A program made the translations under genes and the position numbers. A DNA stretch of 64,000 bases. Source: Siphonodentalium dalli. Lineage: Eukaryota; Mollusca; Scaphopoda; Gadilida; Siphonodentaliidae. The DNA lies in contig CP136062.1 of NCBI GenBank assembly GCA_032622095.1, positions 229,726,578 through 229,790,577 of the forward strand. Direction: 5' to 3'. The notes beneath the pieces were generated by a model. It searched no databases and was not told the origin of the DNA. It worked only from the letters and a program-made list of their open reading frames with translations. Positions 49,901-61,900 of the stretch are shown here, in pieces. The number at the start of each line of letters is the position of its first letter. Position 1 is the first letter of the stretch.

Positions 49901-52900
49901 TTCATTTCTTAATTATTGGTTCTATAGGCACCTGTGATGCATCAAATTCAAGGACTATCTTATTATCTACATTTAGTTCACTGGTGAGCATTGTGACATT
50001 TGGAGTCTTCAATTACTCTATAGAACCTTTCCTGGAAGTCTGTTAGTGGGTAGTCATACCACTTAAAATGTATCCAAATGGAGTCCGACAGTCGAGCACG
50101 ACTAATTTATTTAGTTGAAATTATAGCACTCTGCAGTCCTGGTTCACTGACAAGAAATTTCACAAATTTCAATTTTGGGTCGAAGTCCATTATCACCCGA
50201 ATAGCATCGCCCGAATCGCACGAAAATACATTGACAGTGTCCGTTCCGGTTTGCGAAACGCTGACAGCTACCACGCTGTTTTTCAACTTCACCTCCGTGA
50301 CCTCGTCATTGCCGGTTAGCAAACTTTCCAACACATCGGACCACGTGCGTTCTGTGTCATATTCGCCGATCCTATTCTTAATTAATGTCGTATTTTTGTC
50401 GCCATTTTTCAAAACGATGTTAACACAGAGACTTGCAGATATTTTCTGCTTTTTAGCAGACTAATCCATCGCGAAATGTCAACAAACATCACCCGGAAGT
50501 TTAACGTCGGAAAAGCAAAAACGCGGAATTAAAAAACACCGGAAATGGACCGGAGGAATGCCGATTTCCGGAACATGAATATAAATAATTTTTTACAAAC
50601 GAGACGCAAATAATAATCTCAGTCGGCGGGTTTAAAATGGGGAGGTCGGGCGAGGGGAAACAAACATATTATTAATTATGGCCTTATCGTCTGCAAATTA
50701 GGGGATATAGAAACTGATAATAATGGAAAAAGTAATTAAAACAATGATCCTAGGTCTCCCATAGCAGTTGAGGCCTAAGTAGAATGAGGTCCAGAGAGGG
50801 CGAATTTGGCAATGACAGCCCACTATGTGAAATAGCTGGGCTTGCCACGATTATTCGATTAATCGATTATCACCGACAGCCTGTTCTCTCGCCACTTCTG
50901 GTGTCGCAGCCGACGATTGGCGGTCATCTTCAAATAATTTGGTGTACGACATGTTCTCACAGTCGTGGCTTCCTTTGATGTCATGTTACGGCCTTGTCAT
51001 TTATAAATTATGTTTAACTGTGAATTGATGTTGCTATGGATCGGTAATTAGCGATCCTTATTGCCAAAATGGACGTGCATCGGACTGCATCTATGTTTCA
51101 TTTCTCAAATTTCATACTGTAAAACGGTCACCATTATTCACAAAGTCAGAAAGTTCGTGAGACATGGAATGTTCAAAGTTACTAGACAGTTAATCAGTAA
51201 CAAGTTTGTGTCATCACTTATATAGTGTTACATACATTCAGTTCTCATAATTGGCTACGGCAATCGGCAATGCCGAAGCCATTTGCTGAAGCAAACTGGG
51301 CCACGATAAAGGGTTGCCGTAGCAGATTGCCGAAGCCAAACAATCTGAATTAAAAGGGCTGATACATTACATTCTCCAACTTGGTAACGTATATAAACTA
51401 TTAATTTGTAATTAACAAGAGGCGCGCACGCACACAAAATAAACTAAGTGCTCAAAATATGTCAGGTGACGTAATCGATACACAATGGGATTCTCTGTAA
51501 AACTAACTTTGCAATATGTATGCGACAATTCCACACGCTTTCAATTGGCACTACGATGCATGTTCACGGGGAACATTGATTGACTGGACAGATATTATAA
51601 AAAAATTCTCGTCCTGCTGGAATAACGACGAGGAGGGCGTTTACCGGTTGCGCAAATTTGAGTTTAGGTGGCCGATGACGGGTGGGGGCCTCAGAAAGAC
51701 AAACCTGCTGACTGACAGTTTATAACTGTGTTCAGACTGGATGTAAAGTAGTCAATGTAATTTTGCATTTATCACTTGTTTACCTGAGTGTAACATAGGC
51801 CACATATATGAATGATTAATCGACTAACCGTCAATTATAACTGTCGATTATGAAAACTCATCGTCGTGGCAACCTTAGAGATAGCATCACTAAATTCACC
51901 CTCTGGCGACCTCATTCTGCAAATGTCAGTCACTATTTCCAGGCCTGTTCAAGCAATGCATCTGCTGAAGTCATGTTCCAATGTTCTGTTCAACTTTCAT
52001 GTTGCAATCTTAAATATCGATTAGCTCTTTAATATTTTTTATTAGACAGTTTCCTGGGTATGAAATAATATGAATGATTTGGATATCCCTGCCCGGAAAC
52101 GATTCTATAAATTAATATTTATTTTATTCAAGTAATGGGACACTTCATTTTCTATAAATAGAACTTTTAGATAGAGGCCTCTAGCGTGGTGCTACGAACG
52201 TAATGTGAGCTGCAAAATGTCTGATTGATTGAATCTATTGTAATATTAAGTGCGAATCAAGTAGAAAGACCTCCATTGTAGCATATGCTTATTTCCAGTG
52301 ATTAAAATAACTGAAAATTACTACAAAATGCAAATAAAAAAGACGGTCGTGAATATGAGGGACTATTATTGAACGCTGTTATTTTATTCCAAAAATTGCA
52401 AATGAAATCAATATTAACATGGGTTCAATTCGTATTTATTAACTCATACCCATATCCACTTGTAACCCTTTCATGAATGGAGCATCCTGAAATAATTTGA
52501 AAACCCTGTGCCTGTGCATTTTCTTATATTTGCGAGTCTCTCAGTGGGAGCCTCACATATATAAGAGAATACATTGGCCTAACAATATTTACCTTGACTT
52601 TGTAAGCCAGTGCATTCTCTTATATTTGCGAGCCTCCCTATGGAAGACTCGCATATATAAGAGAATGCACTGGCACAGGATCTTAAGTTCTGCACCAGCA
52701 CAGCTCCCGTCATGAAAAGGTTAAATACAATATATTTCGATTCTCTCAGGATATAAATGAGAAGTCAATTCCTCCGAAGAAACGGAAGAGGAAGTTCATG
52801 AGTGAGAAGCCGTCATCACCTCCTTCTATGGAACTCAACGACGAAGAGACGGCCGAGAGCTCACAAGATTCGGAAGCACCCGTGAGTGTTTACCCTAACT

Positions 52901-55900
52901 CTAACTCTAACCCTAACGAAGAGAATGCTGAGATCTCACAAAATTCAGAAGCACCCGTGAGTGTTCGAACAATAAATACACAGAACGACACGATGTGTAA
53001 ATGGGTTTGTCGATACGGCATGAGTGCTGTCACGGAAGGATAGAACGAGAGGCGAACCTTCCGCGACAGAACGAGTGCCGTATCGACAAACCCATTAACA
53101 CATCGTGTCTGTCTGTGTTTATTACACGCTTCGCGTCCTAGAATCCATGCATTAAAAATACAGGATTAGAAGGTTTATTTAGGCTCATACAGAGCGTGTT
53201 TGTCATGTGTGATGATTCTTTTATTTAAATAGTTCCAATTTCATGGTTGAAGCGAACGTCATGTATGTCATTTTACATCAACGAGATGCGTATGGAACGT
53301 ATAATATGGAACGTATGTTCCATACAGATTTGTAAATATGGAACAGCAATAACATTGTTCTTATAGGAACAAGCGTGTAATAAACTGTTTTACAAACCTG
53401 GATATGGTGTGTCTGACTAGTGCTGGGCAGTATTTCGGTATACCGATTATAATCGATAAGATTTTCAATACCGTTACCATAATTTTTTCCCATAATCGGT
53501 AAACCTTTAAGACTGTATTATCGTGGTTACAGGTCATACCGGCCCGTTACCGGGTACGTTGTGGTTTACCTTTATCAAAATACAAAGAAACTACTTGGTT
53601 TCTTTACACCATAGTTAGGTCAAAACAAAAAAATAGGTGTGTTTGGGGTCTCCCGACCGACCCTATAAAAAGTCGCTGACCCTAATTTTTTTATTGGTTA
53701 TGAAAGAAAAAAAAATTGTGTGTTGTCTTCACACACCCTTTAACTCCGACTCATGTGTGGACAATACAATGCCATCTTCTTGAAACACATTGTATTAATA
53801 GATCAATCAGTCGCTAGTGGTCCAATGATCAAAGCACAGACCTGACCTGGCCTAAATTTTAATGACCTATTTCAACAGTACACGTCATTCAGCAAGTGCC
53901 AAGTGACCTACTTTGTCAATGACATGTCGTTTACAACCGGCGGCAAAACTTTGATACCTGTCTTACTGCTATTGCTGCAATTTTATTTCCCTGTTAACCA
54001 GAGTGATCTCAACCTATATCATATCAATCTACATGTATGTCTTTCCCCATGTCACGTCAACACTGGACACTGCACTTTGTGCACTGGCCCGTGTGGGTTG
54101 CTGAGCAATTGTTAAACTTCCCGGAATAAACTTGTCAACAGACAATGAATCCCCCCAATTCCCGTTATAAAGTTGACAACTTGACATGAGTTATTAATAT
54201 AAAGCCCCTCCCATTTAACTGTCAATCTCGTGACATTGACTGAGAGATTTTCGGAGACGACGTTCCTCATTGGTCAACGGGTAGTGTTTGTACTCTCTAA
54301 TTAATTTTGTTCAGACAACGCAGTGCAACAATGTCGGCATCTTTATGCTTCCAGGCCGATGGGATATCACTGATAGTCGATACATGGACTAGGTTTTAAT
54401 TAGTTTTTTTCTTCTTAGACAATACAATACAAGTTGCAACAACAAACATTATAGACGAATGTCTAGTACACATATTTTAGGGAGTTCATGTAGGCTTACC
54501 TATAGCCATGCAAGCACATACCCACCCGTCGTTATCGCTATATATCAGTGTATATACATACAGTCCGTACAAATACTCGGCAATATCACTATAATTTTAT
54601 GTAAGTAAAATCGCGATACGTATAGTATCGTGACCTCTGTATCGCGATAAACATTGCTTGATTTGCAACCAAATCCCAAAAAGTTATGTTTCAGATAGAA
54701 AGGTATGTTTACAAATTAACTACAGATAATAAGTACTTTTGGTGGTCACTTTATGCTCATAAACCCTTTTACTGCACCTTAATAGAGGGAAAACCCCGGA
54801 AATTTCCCAATACTAAAAGTTTCTTAAAAAAAATAAAATAATAATAAAACCTACCTACCTACCCTAATTTTTTAGTGGTAGTTGACCCCAAACACACCTA
54901 TTTTTTTTTTGGCCTTATCTTTCAGTTGAAAGAAACTGTTCATTATTCACTTATGTCACTTCTTTGCTGATGACATTTGCCAAAAAATGCATTCCTTTGC
55001 TACCGGGGACAAAATCCAGCCCAATATTATATTGCAAGTTATGATCACCTTATTTCCCAGCATTTAATAAAAACATTATACATATTCACACCCGGCGGAA
55101 CATTCCAATATCAACTTAACAGCACGTGCTCTGTGCGAGTCAGCGGGGGTTATTTAAAAGCTCTTGGATGTATCCACTGAATAATGCTTCCATAACTAGC
55201 AATTATTACCTGCATTTGAGATCAGCGTACCTTGTCGTGAATCCATGCATGATGCATGCAAGCAAATGATACATTGCCACTGTTTGTTAAACCATAATTT
55301 TTTAAAACAGAGAGTTGGGTGTGTGTGTTTCCTTATATTTTGTAAGCTGTGTAGCTATTCGATTTCCTCCAAAAACAGTTGACTTGTGTACCAAACGATC
55401 ACAACTCAATGGGGGTTTTAAGAGATTAGTTGAAATAATCGGTAATACCGTATACCGCGGTATGGTTTTAAGATTACCGCGGTATTTTTATGCTTAAATA
55501 CTGCCCAGCACTATGTCTGACATTTGCAGAATCCCGCATAGCAGTCTAGCATCACCAAATTCAACCTCTGGGGACCTCATTCTGCTTAGGCTTCCGCCTC
55601 ATTGAAATAAATGACTCGCATTGGATTTTTTATTTTTATTTTTGAAAGAGTTTTTAAAAAATATTATTTTCAAAATTAATTTGTTTTTTACCATCATGTA
55701 CCATGCGTACTAGTATTGTGCATTAATTGCAAATTACATGAACTCCTAACATGTATCTGTGTAATGTGAGAAGATTGACTATCATGTATACATATAGTGA
55801 CAGTGTGAAGATTGACTATCATGTACACATATAGTGACATAGAACATTAAGTAGTTAACTACATTAGCTGATCATCATTGTCTGGTGAACTATTTGTAAC

Positions 55901-58900
55901 TCCAGAACAATTTAACCCTTTACCCAACAGAAGGGCCCTGTGCCAATGCATTCTCTTATATATGCGAGTCGACCATAGGTCGCCTCGCATATATAAGAGA
56001 ATGCATTGGCTTAACACATTAAAAATTATAAAATTGTTAAAGAATGTAAGAAAAAATGGTAAAAAGTGTTAAAAAAAGATTTTGTTTAGGCCAATGCATT
56101 CTCTTATATATGCGAGGCGACTTATGGTCGACTCGCATATATAAGAGAATGCATTGGCACAGGGCTAACAGTAACTATCACAATGTGGTCAAGGAGCCGG
56201 TTCCAATGATATCCATATTTGTATGGTTCTATTGAGACAGACCCAAGATAATTTAGGCTGTTGAAGCTTTATTTGGCCGGTTTTGGCCGGTTTGTTGGGT
56301 AAAGGGTTAAAGGCACTGGAGGAAATTTAGGATAACATGTTATAATGGAGAGGTTTCAATTTATAGACAAGGGAAGCTATCATAATCCATGCTTACGTTG
56401 TGCACAAAAAAACAAAAAGTAAGTCCTCCCTCCCTCATTAAACTTTATACCAAGGAATCAATATAAACTTGATATAGTAAGAGACAGACTATTTAGTCCT
56501 TCATGCAGAGTAAATTCTTACTTGTGACAAAGTACCTGCATTGAAAACCAAAAAAGAGTTAATTTATCTCAAAGTCACCCAATGCATTGTTACGTTTTGA
56601 CGTTTATTCACTGTATTATCCACATGTACTGTTTTAAATATAATAGACTGGCCATACTTACCAATACTTTACTGTACAACACATAAAACAACTGTTTATT
56701 TGAACGTTCATTTACTGTTTACATGCTTCGCTGGAAAAGCAAAAACTGTTGGCAATGGCAGGTTTTTTTGCCAATGCCAATTATAAACACATAACCCAAA
56801 TATAGGCCGATTCCGATTGCTGTTCCAGATAATCTGTTCATCACTAATGGCCAAATGCAGAGTTAATTCTTCCATTGTAGACTTGTGACAAAGTTTCTGC
56901 AGTGAAAACCAAAGCTGCGAAGATGAATCCTGATGAATACGTTCTGGAAATATTCAAGCTGAATTCAACAGCGTGTAACATCAAGAAGGAGAATCTGTGC
57001 GTTATATGTGACAAGTCGGGGATGCTAATCGAGTGTGACGGACCCTGTCAGGGTTACTTCCATCAGGAGTGTCTCGGCCTCAAAGATCCGCCCTCCGATG
57101 TATTCAAATGTGCTGAGTGTCTATCAGGTAATGAACAATAATCAATTATTCAAATGTGCTGTGCGTCTATCAGGTAATGAACAATAACCCTTTGAGTGCC
57201 AGGGGACGATGAGCCTAAACCTACAAAATAAGTCTGTTAAAGAATATAAGAATAAATTATTAAAATTGTAAAAAAAAAAAAAAAATGTATGAATAACCCT
57301 GCAGGGAGCCCCACACATACATGGAAGCATATAGAAGAGTGTTGTCTGCTCATGTTTGTCTGGGGCTCTGTATGGGTGAAATTATAAAATTGTTAAAGAA
57401 TATATAACAAATAATTATTAAAATTGTAAATAATTGTAAAAAATAATACCAAATGATAAAAAATTGTTAGGGGGTATATGGGTTGATACAAAAATCGGAC
57501 CTGGCACTCAAAGGGTTAATCAATTATTCAAATGTGCTGTGCGTTAACGCCAGTCGCGTTGTGCACTTGTTTAACGGCATGGCTCTTAACGATATTAAGA
57601 GACCAACCGGTGTGTTTTTCAGGTAATGAACATTAATCACATAGCATTCGACTGATAATGTCGGCCTCAAAATTCCCCCTGCCAACGTATTCAAATGTGC
57701 TGAGCGTCTATCAGGTAATGAACATTAATCACATAGCATTCGAATTATAATGTGCTGAGCGTCTCTCAGGTAATGAACATTAATCACATAGCATTCGACT
57801 CATAATGTGCTCAGCGTCTATCAGGTAATGAACAATAATCACATAGCATTCAACTCATAATGTGCTGAGCGTCTATCAGGTAATGAACATTAATCACATA
57901 GCATTCGACTCATAATGTCACCAAGCCTGGGTATAGTTTGACATTTACAGAATGAGGACCCCAGAGGGTGAGTTTAGTTATGCTACCTCGCAGTGGGCTA
58001 GCATTACTAGCAATACCAAATTCTCCCTCTGGGGATCTCATTCTGCTTTGGCCTCATATTCTGTATCTATATCTTCTGTATCTTTCTCAAGTATCTATAT
58101 GCTGCATTGAAGAATCATTGCCCATGTGTCAATCAGGTAACGAACATTTAATAATATCGTGTTCATCCAATAATGTTACTGCATTGAAGAATCTTTGTTT
58201 TTTATTCGCCACTTTTGAGAAGAAAAAAAAAATTTGTTTCCAAAAAGGCGTCTATCTAAATCTGTGATAAAAATAATGTAAAAAATTTAGAAATAGATGG
58301 CCATCTTGACAATGACTAAAGAAGCACATAACTTACTTTTGGCGATATATATATTGTGCAAAATATTCAAGCGGAATTCATCAGCATTTGGTGCAACCTG
58401 TTTTTCGTTCGCGGCATTTCATTTTAGATAACTGCCAGGTGATATGTTTGGTTGTCTGCCTTAAATTTGCAGGCCTGTAATTTATTTATACGTGGTTAAC
58501 TTTTGAGAAGATGCAGGCCAAGTTCGAATTTGGTCACGGTACGATGACTTTTGATGGTCCTTTGTTTTTCATGTCTACATTTTGGACAAACCAAGGGCGT
58601 AGTTGGCACGCCCTAGCAATGCTCTTGTTCGATTTGGACTTAATAATCTGATAATGTTTTTATGGGCAAACAAACTGGTGTATTTATGTATTTATTTACC
58701 TATGCCCCAATGGTGCACCTGTTAAAGCTGCTTTCACGACCTGCGGCCAATGCATGTTGCTATCTGCTTTCACAGACCTGCGGCCAACAGGTTATGTGCA
58801 ACATTTCAAACCAAACATATATCACTGGTGCTTTCACGGGGATGCGGCTGATGCAGTTAAACAGTTAAACACATCCCTGTGAAAGTGCCTAACACGATAG

Positions 58901-61900
58901 CCTCAGGTCTGTGAAAGCAGCTTAATTGTCCTCTTATTTCTTCTCAACTTTCAGGTGTCCATTCATGCTTCATATGCAAGGTGTCCGGCAAAAGTTTACA
59001 GAAATGTCAAGTGGCTACATGCGGAAAATTCTACCATGAAGACTGTGTGCGTAAAAATCCCAGGACGAAATATGAAGGGAAAAAATTCACATGTCCGTTA
59101 CATATCTGTGCGACTTGCTTCGCTGATGACCCAAGTATTTTGACAAGTCCAAAAACCTCAACCAATAAAGGTATATTTCTGATAAAAACCTCAACCAATA
59201 AAGGTATATTTCTGATAAACAATCAACTTAAAGCCAACTTAATCCAGATTATGAGGTTCATTTTTAGTGAATTTAACAACTGGAGTTATCCCCCCTTTTT
59301 ATGTTTACCCATAGTATGGTAAACATAGTGTCGTTGCCCGGATTGACCACTCGTCGTTGGTCCGTCTGTCTGTCTGTCCGTCTGTCTGTCCGTAGACACT
59401 TTACGAGTAATGCGATAACTCAAACATTTTTTATCCGATCGAAACCAAATTTTGTATATGGGTTTCTCAGCCCAAAATACAGATCGAGTTCGAATTTGGG
59501 TTTGATCCGTGATTTTGTTACAGAGTTATGGCCCTTTTTCAACTTAGAATTCACGCATTCTGCCATAACTCAAACATTTTTTATCTGATTGGAACCAAAT
59601 TTGGTATGTGAGTTTCACAGCCCAAAATACAGATCGAGTTAGAATATGGGTTTGATCCGATTTATTTTAAAGGAGTTATGACCCTTTTTCGAGAAAAAAA
59701 AATTGGAACAAAAAATCGATTTCTTAAAAAAAAAATTACTTTTAACTTTTATAATAATAATAAAAAAAATGTCATTGACATTGATTGGTTGATCGGTTTA
59801 GAAAATAATTAACCCTGCTCACAAATGCTATCTGATGCATCAAAGTCAAACAATTTTCTTCTGATCTGCCTCATATTTCTTACCTAGGTCTTTCTTAGCA
59901 CGTTCTTCATCTGTATGGATTTTGGTATTGTTTAGTTAACCCTTTCCACTCTTGTTTTTAAATAGAATTCATCCAAGCCAGGATGACTCAAACATTTTTC
60001 ATCTGATCGACACCAATTTTGGTATATGAATTTCTGACCCCTAAATACAGATCAAGTGCGAATATGGGTTTGATCCGGTATATATTAACAGAGTTATGGC
60101 CCTTTATAATTCATACATCTTTTCCATGCACTATTAAATTTGAATAGAACAAGACACACCTGTGTTATTGGAAGGAGATAATTTATTGCTTTGGACACAG
60201 TGACCTGATAGTTCCACTGGTGACTGCAGACTTAATATAAACATCTGTCAAACTTTGATTGATGTTAGACTCTTTATTCCAGTTCTGTTCTCTGTTGAAA
60301 CCATGCAGTTCATGGCATTATTGTTTACAGAGACACTGTTGTTATAACTTAGAAAATAATTAATACAGCATTCCTTAGTTCCATCATATGATGTCATTGA
60401 AAATGATTAACCCTCTGCACACATTTATTTGATCATTCTCCTATTCTATGTACATGTTGATGGTGATCCACTTTTAATTTGCATGAATTTGGGATTAAAA
60501 TTAACCCATTCGATTGACTCATATTATCTGATAGACATATATTAAATTATCACTTTAACTTTGAGCCAGGTTCAGTCAGTGTTTCAAGAAATGACCAATT
60601 GAAATTCATCATTAGAGGATATGTCTTATTTTGAAATTCCCTCAATTGCATTTGGGCTACAGGATAATATTAACAGTGCTGGGATTCTTGAGACTGACTT
60701 ATTGTATGGGTTTCTAAATCCAATGACATGCATTTTGTTGACTACTCTGTGTTTATCAGTTCATTAGTTTGGGTAAGATTAACCCCTTACTATCCAATTT
60801 GATAACTAAAATATTTCCATTGATTATGTTTATAGTTCTGGCACAGTTTATGATAACACACCTCTAACCTGCATAGTGAGGGTCATTTGGTTAAATATAT
60901 TAACATCCTTCACCAATCCTGTTGACACAATGTGATAGCTAAATATTTTTTGCATGATTACTCTATAAATAATCACATCTGTGATAATCATGACACATTC
61001 TTCACCTGTATAGATTTTGGTATCGATCGAATGGTTGTGATAATATTATAAACCTTAACTTTAATTATATTTAAACTGTTCACAAACATATTTTTCTAAT
61101 GATCAACTTACAAGAAAATTAACATTTATATCCAATCATTAGCAATCATATTTTATATCCAGGTCTATACATCCCTCACTTCTATAGTTGATCAGGTATT
61201 GATTGTTTTTTAGTGGTGAAATATTAATAGGTTGCTATGAATTTTTAATATGCAGCTGACACAAGATATTATGAACAAAAAAATAGCAATGATAATAAAA
61301 AAACCCACACAATATGTAATGTCTCATGTTCCAATGTAATAAATAGATAAATTGAGTTGCTATGATGTTTATCTACCTAATTTCTTAATTATTTGATATT
61401 TAACAGCTATGGTGCTTCTCTCCGACTATGGATTGAGCTTAATTAGACTTATAACTCTATAAGACATACATGTATCTGTGTTGGAGTCACTAATAGGTTC
61501 AGGTTGAAATCAAAGCCACGTCTGTTAACATTGTGTTAATGTGAGCAAGGTGCCCAATAAGTGTGATTTCACTTGTGAATTAATAGTAAGGTGTGAATTG
61601 TTTAAAGTTTTGCACTCATGAAAAGGATGGGGTAAGGATATATGAAAATAGCTCATCGCTGTCGCCAAGGTATGGGTTAAACATCTGCCGATCGTGATCG
61701 GCCTCTCGTTACTTAGAAGTTTTTCGCAACATGCATATCGTATTGTTTTTAGTTCCAAAATTCAAAAAGCATGTTCATATGGAAAGCAGACATGTTCATA
61801 TGGCTACCCTTAATGTAGCCATATTACACTGCCGGGCCTATCCTTAACCCATTCCATGACTAGAGCTTTCTGAAATTTTGCGAAAACCCTGTGCCAATGC

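Larger units (their letters stand above)
57128..58140 (+). repeat. Array of exon 7 end/donor copies, about 55-bp period
   Basis: After the true junction at 57127, junction equivalents (CAG|GTAATGAAC or close) occur at 57173, 57622, 57714, 57769, 57824, 57879 and about 58136. Copy 57714 also preserves 50 nt of upstream exon (TCGGCCTCAAA, ATTCAAATGTGCTGAGCG). The last regular units have a 55-bp period with CACATAGCATTCGACTCATA. A MITE (57188-57515) split the array after it formed. Confidence 0.92.

Noticed and set aside
52888-52917. Interstitial telomere
   Set aside because: Only about four or five imperfect CCCTAA/CTCTAA units between two copies of an exon end; too short for a telomere relic.
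53903-54115. 70-codon frame with a hydrophobic stretch inside the hAT element
   Set aside because: No transposase motif or homologue recognised; most likely chance.
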